A stretch of DNA of 64,000 nucleotides from positions 610,987 through 674,986 of the forward strand of contig JAIQDT010000296.1 of NCBI GenBank assembly GCA_021521415.1, read 5' to 3'. This document shows positions 45,647-55,697 of this stretch, one piece after another. This stretch comes from Bidens hawaiensis. Its lineage: Eukaryota; Streptophyta; Magnoliopsida; Asterales; Asteraceae. Every line of letters starts with the position of its first letter. Position 1 is the first letter of the stretch. The position numbers and the translations under genes were made by a program. The notes under the pieces are model-generated. The model saw only the letters and a list, made by a program, of their open reading frames with translations, made no database searches and was not told the origin of the DNA.

Positions 45647-47129
45647 TAGTTATAGGTTTATCATAACATTCATGTTTTCTATTACATACATGAAGAACTG
45701 ATGAACATGTGGTAACAGATCGATGTTGATTAATCAGTTCTTTGTGTTTTCCCTAAATCTGGATCTAAATCAGAAGACAAGAACTAAAATCTGATAAACC
45801 CTAATTATGTTTTTTTTAGTATTATTAATTTTTTTGAACTTATTGAAATTTGTTTATATATAAACTGCTTAAAAATCTTATAACCAATTTCACATTAAAA
45901 ACCTGTTAAAAACTTTATGGTTTTCGGTGGTGTTCTTCGTGTTAATCATTGGTTTTTCAAAAATGTTACATATTTTGGTTTAAAATTCGAATTAGGATGC
46001 GTTTTTCCTAATTTTGGCTAACTTTATCTCTAAGTTATTTCAAAATCTGACTAATTAATAAAAGATATATTTTGAAAATAACTAAATCTTGGAGATAAAG
46101 TTATCCCTTTAAATTTGGATTAAAATCGTGTTGTCTAAAAAAGTTTTTTGGGTTTTATTGTTAACCGAGATATCAAAAAACCAAGATCTCTTTAAAACCG
46201 AAAACCCAATAAAAACCGAAAACTCAAGTGTTAATAGAGAACTCATAATTTCCGAGATCTCATAAAACCGAAAACCCAATAAAAACTGAAAACTCAAGTG
46301 TTAACCGAGAACTCATAATTTTCGAGATCTCATAAAACCGAAAACACGAAAAATAAATTTCAGGGCTCCCGCCTTGAACCCCGAGCCGGGGGGGGGGGGG
46401 GCGCTGCCCCCCGCACCACTAGCGAACTCAAGGCGGAGTTTGATCTTCGGTAACAGTTGGTTTTCTATTAGTTAATTAATGTTTTGTAAGAAACTTAAAA
46501 TATAAATATATATTAATTAATTTTACAAAACATAGAAATGCTTAAACTTGAATAAATTGTTGAGGTAAACTTCTGCCCAAAGGTGATGCATTAGACCTAA
46601 CATATCATTCAAGTCTTAATACAAGCTGTGTTAGTTTCGCCTAAAATGATTTAAATGTATCGCTTCTGCCCAAAGATGATTTTACATTTAAATCAAGCAA
46701 AACTAACTCGTGCATAATTAAAATGATTGTTTCATTTCTGACCAAAGATGATGTGTTACAATTGTTTTGCACCTATACTTGAATAAAATTTAATTTTGCC
46801 CAAAGGGGATTTATTTTTTATTTAAGTAGAAACTTTAACTAATGTAGTCTATTAATTTGATGTTAATAATAGACATATCACATCTTCAATAAAATGTAAT
46901 GATCCTCACATTAATGATTCTTCATTAATCTAATGATCATAAAATTTAATCTGTCTTACTTTAATATCCATTACATTACTCACTATAATTTTCTTCCTAG
47001 AAAGTATTATCTCATTCAAATCATCCACTTTATCTAAATCCCAATATGTTTTGACTCATAAAGAGTTTCAATAACATTTAGCTCTTCTTAGTTTTTTTAT
47101 CTCTCAAGACATGATATGACTAACCTACT
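45647..47129 (+). repeat. Repeat E, unit 2, part X
   Basis: About 1.48 kb matching 9281-10722, starting at the same TTTTAGTTATAGG point. It directly follows part P of unit 1, so E units stand head to tail. It differs from unit 1 by a GC-rich hairpin block (46361-46440). It ends at TAACCTACT, where an LTR begins. Confidence 0.8.
46361..46440. repeat. GC-rich hairpin with a 14-G run
   Basis: CCGCCTTGA (46369-46377) pairs with TCAAGGCGG (46428-46436), enclosing 14 consecutive G (46388-46401) and a C6 run (46407-46412). The block is absent from unit 1, where CCCGCCTCGAT joins CCACGGTAAC at about 10035. Confidence 0.8.
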
Positions 47130-48125
47130 TGTGACATTCGTCAATTTTCGATTCGAATTCGTATTTGTAAACCTACCCGTTGGGTCATTTTGATGTATTA
47201 TCATTAATAAAGTGTTCCCGGCATTTAATATTCAATATTCGTTGTGGAGTTCGTTATTCAATTGTATATAAAGTTTCCGAGCCCTAACGTTAATTGTGCC
47301 GTACAGGTTAAACTCGTAAATATTTCAAAACCGAAAACCATATAATTTAAATTATAAAGTCCAATGTTAGAAATGAAACTTTAACTATTAATTTACAACT
47401 TAAAAGATTATGAAACATGAGGGGTTAAAGTGTAAATATCATTTAAATTATAATAAAATAACAAACCCTACCCCGCCCCTCCCCTCTATCCCGTTTTTCC
47501 GGCCACCGTCGCCGATGGCGGCGCCGACAATCCCAAATCAACCTCCAAACCTCAATCTTTGACCCGTATTGTTAGTTCAACGCGTTATGCCGCCAATTAA
47601 CAACGATATCTAGTGTATTAATTATAATATAACAACTTGTAGCCCCGAATTAAAACTCGTGATGCTTGCCGGAAAATTCGGAAATCAAATTAAATGAATT
47701 AACGCGTAGACGCTCTTTCCACTAGTATAAATAGGATGCTCACATCAATCTAAACTCGCTCATTCCTCTTAATCCCCCTCTAATACACTAATACACTGAT
47801 TTTCTATAATTGGGAGCTTTTCTTCTTAGTTTTCCGTCAACCGGGTCTCAGCCAAAACAACACCATTTAAGATAATTGTTATATGCATATTAACGTCATA
47901 GAATCAACAAACAAAACCCCTAATCTAATTTCACCAAACAAGGAACATAAACTAAGATTGAATTCTAGGGTTTTGAGATGAAGAAGATGAAGTTAACAAG
48001 TGGTTGTGAGTGAAGGTTAGAGAAAAGGTATTAAAAATATTATTTAATTGAAATAGAGAGAGAAAATGTAGTGAGTTTTAGTATAATTTTCGGTTTAGGG
48101 ATAGAGGGTGGGATGAGAATGCTCT
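47130..48125 (+). repeat. Gypsy-type LTR fragment (5' part)
   Basis: Begins TGTGACATTCGTC exactly where E part X stops. It has a leader-like region with AACAAACCCTACCCCGCCCC (47461-47480) of the kind seen in K's LTR. The right limit is uncertain. Its other end may be the inverted fragment at 53610-54130. Confidence 0.5.
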
Positions 48126-49147
48126 AAGATAGCAATGTTTAACTTTATGCTGTTGTAAAAGTATTTTAATTTTTTTACTTGCTTCATTGGTTTGAATTGT
48201 CTTTCTTTGCATTTGAATGCTTAGAGTTTGACTGTTCGTTTAGCATTTGAAAATGTTTTTATTGCATAAGTTATTTAAAATTAGCGAAAGAATTGGCTTA
48301 TTTAGTTTTTGATATTGGGTCTCTCTTGACGTGTATGATTAAAGAACTGTAGAAGTTGTTTGGTTCAGCGTTGTATAGGTTTGCTTGCAGCTCTTTATTT
48401 GCTATTTCATTGCAGGCAATCTAATGTGTGTTTTTGAATCTATTCATCATAAGCAAGCTCGAGGTAGGCTTGGTTTTAAAAATGAGCTGCAATATTAAGA
48501 ATGTTGTCCTCTCGTATTCAACCCTATTTGAGGTTTTTTAGGCAAAGTTAACTTTGTGGGGTCAAATTTAAGTTTTGTGGTCAAGAGTGACTAAAAGGTC
48601 AAACGTGGGTATAATTGTTATTCTATATATGAAAATACTCAATAGCATCAAGATCGATTTTCTGATCAAAAGTAGCTATTGGGCTCGATATGATTGTATC
48701 AAAAGTTGCTTTTGGTGTTTGATTTCTTTGACAAAAGATCATAACTTCTTTTGAGACTTTAGCTTGAAGATAAGAAACTATTTTTGTTGTTTTTAATAGG
48801 TTTGGTTATATAAACAAGATTTGAAGCTCACTTGTGCTTTGATATATATTGTATATAACAAACTGAGTGTAAATAATGTACTAATTTTTTGGTGTAGACT
48901 GTATAATGGTTTGTTTATTGGACAAAACTTTTGTTCACTTAATCTTTTAAAAGATTCGAAGCTTTATATAAGTGTATACATCAATAGTTGTTCACTTACA
49001 TTCAACTTCACCTTAGTGCATGTTAACATGGTCTTACTAAATCTGCATTTTGTGTTTTGTACATAATCACATTTCTATATTTTAAGTTTTTAAATCCCGT
49101 CGCATCGCGCGGGTACCTACTAGTATATATATGTATATATATATATA
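48126..49147 (+). mobile_element. Helitron-like 3' end and associated non-coding DNA
   Basis: At 49096-49123 a GC-rich hairpin (CCCGTCGCATCGCGCGGG) is followed by TACCTA and CTAG, then T, the layout of a Helitron 3' terminus. The preceding kilobase is T-rich and intron/UTR-like without a supported gene; it may be captured sequence. The 5' end was not identified. The TSD-less insertion between A and T cannot be tested here. Confidence 0.4.
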
Positions 49148-49856
49148 GGATCAGGATCATGTGAGAACTTTTTGGGAATTTAGAACTATGAGAACCATTT
49201 TGAACCACAAAAAAACCCAAAAATAAAAAAAATCATAAAACAAAAAAAAACACAAAAATAAAAAAAGTAAAAAAACTAAAGTTCTTATTTATCATCCCGG
49301 TTTGTAAAAAAAAAACATAAAACAAAACTCTCAGTTTAGCTAAATTATACATGTACATATATGTACGCACATGTTTTTTCCCTATACACATATGTATAAT
49401 TTAAGGTAAATGATTATGTACACATGTGTACATTACATAACTAGAGATTAAATGAAAATATACATATGTGTATAGGTATAATACGAATTAAAAAGAAAAA
49501 AAATCGGTTTTTTTATTATACATATATGTATAATATGTACACACATGTTTTTTCCTATACACATATGTATAATTTAAGGTAAATGATAATGTACATATGT
49601 GTATATTACGTAACTAGAGATTAAATAAAAGTATACATATGTGTATAGGTATAATACGAATTAAAAAGAAAAAAAAATCGGTTTTTTTTAATGAAACCGG
49701 AATGAAATATAAGAAGTTTGGTTTTTTTACTTTTTTAAAATTTTCGGTTTTGTTTGTTTTATAATTTTTTTAATATTTTTTAAAGGGTTTTTTTAGTGGT
49801 ATAAAATGGTTCTCAAAGTTCTCAATTTGCCAATGGTTCTCTTAGGATCCTTACCC
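49148..49856. mobile_element. TIR element (MITE-like, about 709 bp)
   Basis: Left end GGATCAGGATCATGTGAGAA; inverted right end GGGTAAGGATCCTAAGAGAA. Both continue with a GAACT block and GAGAACCATTTT within 65 bp. The flanks are TATATATA on both sides, consistent with insertion into a TA-rich target. No transposase. The middle holds two copies of a unit of about 173 bp (49345-49518, 49519-49690) rich in ACATATGTGTATA palindromes. Superfamily not assigned. Confidence 0.7.
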
Positions 49857-50845
49857 TATATATATATATATATAATGAAAACCAAACCTAAATGGCTGTC
49901 CTTCCCTAGAGCAGCTGGTTAACACACGAAACTTATAACATTAAGACCCGGGTTGTCAGACACATTTTTTTCATACTAATTAATTTTAGTTTGTTAATGT
50001 TTAATTATTCTTTTTAATCAATTAAAAAATCAAAATAAATTTATAAAACCCTTTTTAAATTAAATAAAAATTATGTAAATTAACTATAAAATATAACTCA
50101 CCATTTCACGCCTAAAAACCGAGTTTCTCGCTTTCGTAAACCATAACTAAAAATCATTGAATAATCGCAAAGTAAACTTTAATTCATAAAAATCGTTTCA
50201 CTAAAACAATAATTTTAATTTAAACTTATAAACATTAGTTCAAGTCTTTCTAACATACAAACTTCATATCCTCGCCGTTAAAATACTTATATCGTATTAA
50301 TAACCGATTTTTCGTTAAATAAGTCTTCAATATATAATTTATATGGAGTTAATAAATTTATGAGTCCAATGATAAATTTTCAACAACATTTATTGACAAT
50401 GGCATTGAGATTTAATCAACATATTATGTCATTAAAATTTAGATTGTTGTTATCAGTTTATTATGGTTCCTCTATGAGATAGATTATCTTCTTACATAAG
50501 AATATATCCCGAAAATTACATTTTCTTATTTTTGAATATGACGAAGTTTAGAGTAATCAACCGGTTTGAATTCTCACTTATTCTTTTTAAATTATAGTCT
50601 CTCATTTCCTTTAAAGATATTCATTTAGATGCTTTTAGTCTAAACGTATCTAGTGTGTTGCAATTTGAGTAATATCTGAACGAGTATAGAATTGCACCTT
50701 CATAAGGCTTCAACTTAATGAAGCACAAGGAAATAATCTCATTGATCCTATTATCCTCTAAAGTAGAGCATTATTGCGTGTTACATGTATAAGGAGCCTT
50801 TTAAGTTAATCATTATAGAACAAAACTAATGTCTCTTCAGGTCTA
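49857..50845. other. AT-rich DNA without recognisable features
   Basis: No coding signal. A short piece (49890-49960: AGAGCAGCTGGTTAAC, then ACCCGGGTTGTCAGAC) faintly recalls a tRNA-derived SINE, but the B box does not fit. The remainder may be the flank of the inverted E copy. Confidence 0.4.
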
Positions 50846-53609
50846 TCTCAGTATGTTAAGATATCTATCACGTAACGGATATCTCTTGAGATCTATTATA
50901 TCAATGTATGTATAAACAATAGTTAGACTTATGTAACATATGCTTGTCAAAAGAATGTCATCTATATAAGGACAGATTTGTTTTAGTTGCTCCCACTCAT
51001 CTTGAGGTAGGTTCCACTTAGTTGTTGATGGAAATTATTATATAAAGGTTTCATCACATTTTGATGTTTGCATTAACCCATACATGGATTATACATTAAG
51101 TGTTCTTAGACCTTCAGTTTAGAACATTCAAGTTGATTTATGAACATGTAAATATGCAAGTCAGTTATTAAGGAAGGTTGTTTTATATGTTCATGTAATG
51201 TAGCTCTTAAATATTATAAGCTACTTGAATAATGATGATCCTCAAAGAAATCTTTTGTAATATGGGTAAGAAGATTCATTGATGATTTATTCCGTCTTGA
51301 ATATAACCTTTAATAATCAATCGTGCTTCTTAGTGTCTTAACGTTTGTATTAGGATTTAGTTTAGTTATGAACACTCTTAGGTGATTCAACCAAATATTA
51401 AAACGTTATTCTCACTTATGGAGTCAATTATGATTGATGCTAATGATTTAATTATAAGAGGTAGGATCAGTGAACTTTCCAACATCCATTCCAACTTTAG
51501 TGAAGGAGATTATATAATCATCAAAGTTAGTAGGTTTTTAAAACCTAGATGAACTCCTGAGTTAATTATTGGGTTTATTAGAAGTTTCGGTTTTATGGAT
51601 TAGCTCTTGTTTAAGTTGCTATCATTTTCAGGATTCTAAGTGTGTAAGATTTGGTGCATTATGGTGTACAAGAGGTGTAATATGAGTTAAACTTGGTGTA
51701 AAATTTAGTGACTCTCCTCCCCCCACCTCTTGTACCTTTGGCATGTCATTATAAGGACTTTTACTGCTCCCACTGACCTTATAAACCTTTAAGAAATTGG
51801 CATGCTTATTTAAAGACCAATAGATTCTAATATAGAAACATAACTTGTAATCGTTTGCCTGCCACTTTATTGTAATCGTTTCGATTTTAATGAGAATGAA
51901 AAATTTTATATAAGTTTTTGCAGTTTCTCCTTGGGAGGATTAGTTTAGTAAGAGATCTGAATATGCCCAAATTTAGGTAACAATGAAACTTTCTGTAAAA
52001 GTAGTATTGAATCCTAAGGAGATAAGTTATGATGAAAAGTTTTGTGATGGAGCAATGTCTTGTACAAGAGGTGTAATTGAGTTAATATCAAGTTTTCACT
52101 CCCCACCTCTTGCAAATCTTACAAGTTATGATTTAGACACTAAATGCTCCCACTGATCTTCGAATCTCTTTGAAAGCTACATGAGAAGTTTCAATGATGT
52201 AGGAACCTTTCATTCATACGTTAAACTTGATTTAATTCCTTTAACACCCATATTTCATATGAAACTTAGGGATATATTTAGAACAAATCATATTAAATTA
52301 AGTATATATGAATGGATCTCTGTAAGACTGTGGATCATAGAAGTGATATTAGATACAATTAAATAGTCGTTAAATGATAAATTATGTCTGAATATTCCAT
52401 TTGGAATAAGTTCCACGAATGCCATTGAAAAATAACTTTGGGCGGACCCACACTTATTCCTTAGCCTAGTAAAGTTTATAGCATCTAACACAGGATTTTA
52501 AAAACACTTAGAATGAGATTAGATGAAATATCATCCTCATCAACCATTTCATGATTTCTCATGAAATTTTGGTTTCAATGGATGACATTTATAGGTCTCA
52601 TTTGTCTTTTGTTAAGTTCACATTTGCATGATAAAAAAAAGTTGTGAAAGTGTATAGTATCATCTAGTTCTATCCAAATATTGATAACAAATAATACGAG
52701 AGTTTAAGATATGGGTGACCTTTTGTTATCTAGGCAAATTTCAAAGACTGTCGTAATGTAGCTTAAGTAGAGATACTGAATTCTGAATAATCTCCAGAAT
52801 TTTGTAAGGTATCATAAAACGTAAGCAAAAGACAGTTTATTATGGGTATAATAGCCTTAACATTTAAATTTGTCACTAACACTCATGTTTGTTAATTGCC
52901 GATTTTGGTAAGGAAAACGTATAGAACTAGACTCAACTTCACATGTGTTAATCGGAATATTAGGATTAGCAGACTTAAATATCATGAATATGTGACTATT
53001 GATTTTAGCCAACAGTTCTTTTTAAATTATGGAAAATCTCGTTGCTTATGCCTAGTATAATGGCATGCATATATTTGCAGTGAGGCTTCTCTTTAGAGAA
53101 GTTAAAGCTAGAAGTTATACTTGTATTTTGTCTATGAACATTAGAATTGTCCTCTTTTATATTTTAGTGGTAGTGAGTTTAATAACATCTTATTTTTCCA
53201 GTACTAGATATTTCTTTTCTTGTACATATGTTGCTAATCAACACACTTATTTTCCTTTGGTACTTCTGAGTGTTATAGTTGAAAGACATCAAATTGTACT
53301 AATGAAAAAAAAATTAGTATGTAATGTACTAGAAACTTATACATATTTTCATGTGTGAGCCCTTAATTTTATGGGTCATGTCATGATATTGTACATTATG
53401 ATTTATTCAGTAATGCCATTTATCCTTATAGTTAGAATTTTAAGGAGTGCATGCATCTAAGAAGTTATTTTGATTATTTCACAGAAAATAGATTAGTCTT
53501 AGGAAAGACTAAATAAGTTCTTGATTATCATAAGAGACATTATGTTTGACTCATACCATACGTTATGCTCTATTTTTCAATAGAATAATTGTATTAGAAA
53601 GAGCAGTAT
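50846..53609 (-). repeat. Repeat E, inverted piece (parts Y and P)
   Basis: The reverse complement matches 10722-12456 (part Y; 51870-53609) and 44608-45640 (part P; 50846-51870) without the K insertion, giving the empty site: CTGCAAAAACTTATATAAAA at about 51900-51925. Open frames at 52181 and 53065 are chance. Confidence 0.8.
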
Positions 53610-54130
53610 TGTAACACCCCGGCTTAAGTGGAAATGCCCGAGTGTGACATACAGATTGTTCAAACACACGTGACACTATTTTGTGACAATAATAACATTA
53701 GTTCATTTCAAGCAAAATGTCTTCAATACTTCAACCTCTAATCACGATACCTGTAACATTGTATAAAATATGGTCAGCTATAAATATAGTTGGTGAGTTT
53801 CCACAGTTTAAATACGTACATAAAAACCATACAATTCATAGACATGTGATAAACGAGCAAGTAAGTCCTTTCCAGTTGGTAACGACCAACGTACTCGGGT
53901 AATCGCACAAGTAAGGTCCTTTCCAATTGGTAACAACCAACGTACTCGGATAATGAGGCCCTTTTCCCTCGATACAAATGGACCAAAGTGCAAAGGGGAG
54001 CATATGATCATACTTAATAAGGCTTCCACGTGCAAGTAACGTTCGAGCAAGTAATTCAAGTAACACACAAGTCCATATACGAATTGTAGTTTTGTAATCG
54101 AAATAACAATACTTGGATTTTATTAATGGA
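53610..54130 (-). repeat. Gypsy-type LTR fragment (3' part, inverted)
   Basis: On the minus strand it ends CCGGGGTGTTACA at 53610, next to E sequence ATACTGCTC. It includes a doubled AACGACCAACGTACTCGG / AACAACCAACGTACTCGG motif (53880-53955). Truncated at about 54130, where the Sirevirus env-like fragment starts. Confidence 0.6.
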
Positions 54131-54135
54131 TACAT

Positions 54136-54702
54136 ATGCTACCCCAAAACAATAAAACGTTTAAAAAGGGTGTTGGTGCAAGATGTGAGCAGTTGAATAC
54201 ACTGCCGGAATGTGAAGTGAAAGACTTAGCCAGATTGGGGTTAATCAATCGAAGTGACGATAATATGGCTAGAGTCATTGGGAAAATTGTGTGGAAAGAA
54301 AGTATAAAAGAGAAGAAATTTGAGCTGTTGAAGCCACAAAAGGGAAAACTTGTTGAAGACAAGGATAGAGGTTTGAGAGCTGATGGAAAACCTTGGATGA
54401 TTATGAAGTATAAACCGATCCGGTGCCTTAAAGAAGTACCGATGAAACTAATGCCCAAGGATGTGCTTAAAGACCTAAAGTGGGGGTTTGTAGATTGTGA
54501 GACAGCTGAGGCAGTGATGGAAGACGAGGATGAACAAGAGGTTCTAAGAGTTTACGATCCGATGCATTTGGTAAAATTATCGCAAGCGGATCTGCAGGTG
54601 CTCAATGAGAAGAAAATCTTTTATATTCCTGCTTGGAAAGACGAAGCGAGGAAATATCAAAGAGTTGTCTCGGTTTGTATTAGAGAAAGAGTGCATGCTT
54701 GA
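54136..54702 (+). pseudogene. 3' end of a Sirevirus env-like ORF
   Basis: 188 codons open to the stop at 54700. The visible end has PMKLMPKDVLKDLKWGFVD, VLRVYDPMHLVKLSQADLQV and KDEARKYQRVVSVCI. I recognise this layout (a W.xxD.xT-like segment, a DPMxL hydrophobic block, then a KY/QYxxV tail) from the C-terminal half of the large extra ORF found between pol and the 3' LTR in dicot Sireviruses. It is followed 59 bp later by the polypurine tract and LTR, as expected. Its true start is cut off upstream by the LTR fragment. Could be an unrelated ORF; position makes env-like likely. Confidence 0.65.
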
Positions 54703-54760
54703 AGATAGAAGATTGAAGATTACAAGACACGTGTTTGAAGCTAAAGAGATGAAGCTACTG

Positions 54761-54773
54761 CCAAGGGGGAGTC
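54761..54773 (+). other. Polypurine tract
   Basis: CCAAGGGGGAGTC immediately before the Sirevirus LTR; same as in H (CCAAGGGGGAGAT). Confidence 0.85.
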
Positions 54774-55185
54774 CGTTGGTGCATGATGTCAGTAGTTCAG
54801 TGTCTAGTGTCTGTAATCGCGTTTGTAATGTTTTATGTTTTGTATAAGCGAAGTTGCTAACAAGTTCGCTGATATGGGCGAACTTGTTAGACAAGCGAAG
54901 TTAGTGACAACTTCGCCTGAACATGCCAGGCGAAGTTGTCGTGTCTATATAAGGTTTAGGTTACGGCTTATTCAATTAGTTAATAGATTACGAGTTTGTG
55001 TATTCGAGAGAGAGAGTCTGTAATCAAGTGATCTTCGTATCACGTGTTTAAGGTTGGTATACAACGTGTTTGATTATCGTATCATGTGTTAACCGTATTG
55101 TTTTCTATACTCGTAACGTCTTACGTAGGGATTCCGCACCTGCGTAGTACGCGATATCTCGTGTAGATCCGGCTGGGAACCTACA
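54774..55185 (+). repeat. Sirevirus LTR of element I (412 bp)
   Basis: Starts CGTTGGTGCATG (TG mutated to CG) and ends GAACCTACA, followed by the primer site. It contains six GCGAAGTT/AACTTCGC-type motifs (54848-54940) just upstream of a TATA box (54946-54952). It has an upstream env-like end with its own polypurine tract and a downstream PBS with gag, so it serves as 3' LTR to one unit and 5' LTR to the next. Confidence 0.85.
54946..54952 (+). promoter_or_regulatory. TATA box of Sirevirus LTR
   Basis: TATATAA preceded by the GCGAAGTT hairpin cluster. Transcription is expected to start about 30 bp downstream, near 54980. Confidence 0.75.
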
Positions 55186-55186
55186 A

Positions 55187-55199
55187 TTGGTATCAGAGC
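55187..55199 (+). other. Primer-binding site of I
   Basis: TTGGTATCAGAGC, initiator Met-tRNA complement, one base after the LTR. Confidence 0.92.
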
Positions 55200-55374
55200 T
55201 TTTGCTCGATTGTGTGGTTCGGGATTATCACGCGGGTATAGAAATCATTCCGTTCGACTATTCGCGGGACGAGTTTTCTGAGTTTTTGTGTTATACTCTC
55301 CTCCTACAATCTTAAACAACCCATAACACCTTCACAAACATCGAAAAACCCAGAAATCTAATCTGCAGAAACTT

Positions 55375-55650
55375 CGTGTTCATCAGGCGAAGTTGCCGTC
55401 ACTGTTACTAGGGTTTCGGCGAAGATATAAGGTTAAGCGAAGTTATCCACAACTTCGCCTACCTCTTCAAGTTCGCTTACCTCAAGCGAAGTTACCCACA
55501 ACTTCGCCTACCTCCCAAGTTCGCTCAACTTAAGCGAAGTTATTCTCAAGTTCGCCAATCCAGCGAATTTAAGAAAGTGAGCAAAGTTTCAGATTCACGC
55601 GAAGTTAAGTTTTAAGCGAAGTTATCCTCAACTTCGCCTAGAGTGCTGTT
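55375..55650 (+). repeat. GCGAAGTT/AACTTCGC hairpin array in the leader
   Basis: At least a dozen GCGAAGTT, AACTTCGC or AAGTTCGC motifs in alternating orientation. Several form hairpins with 8-bp stems and 6-base loops, for example GCGAAGTTATCCACAACTTC followed by GC near 55436. The array is in the 5' untranslated leader, up to about 50 bp before the gag ATG. Confidence 0.88.
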
Positions 55651-55697
55651 TGAAAATAAAATTTTTTATTTTCGGATTTCTTTGAGTTTTGTGAAAG

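Noticed and set aside
48821..49066. 81-codon frame upstream of the Helitron-like end
   Set aside because: Low-complexity hydrophobic translation of T-rich DNA; no supporting motif.
49890..49960. tRNA- or SINE-like piece
   Set aside because: An A-box-like stretch is present, but GGGTTGTCAGACA does not fit the B box and no poly-A tail or duplication was seen.
54605..54847. Overlapping frame in the env-like region
   Set aside because: Shadow of the 54136-54702 frame.
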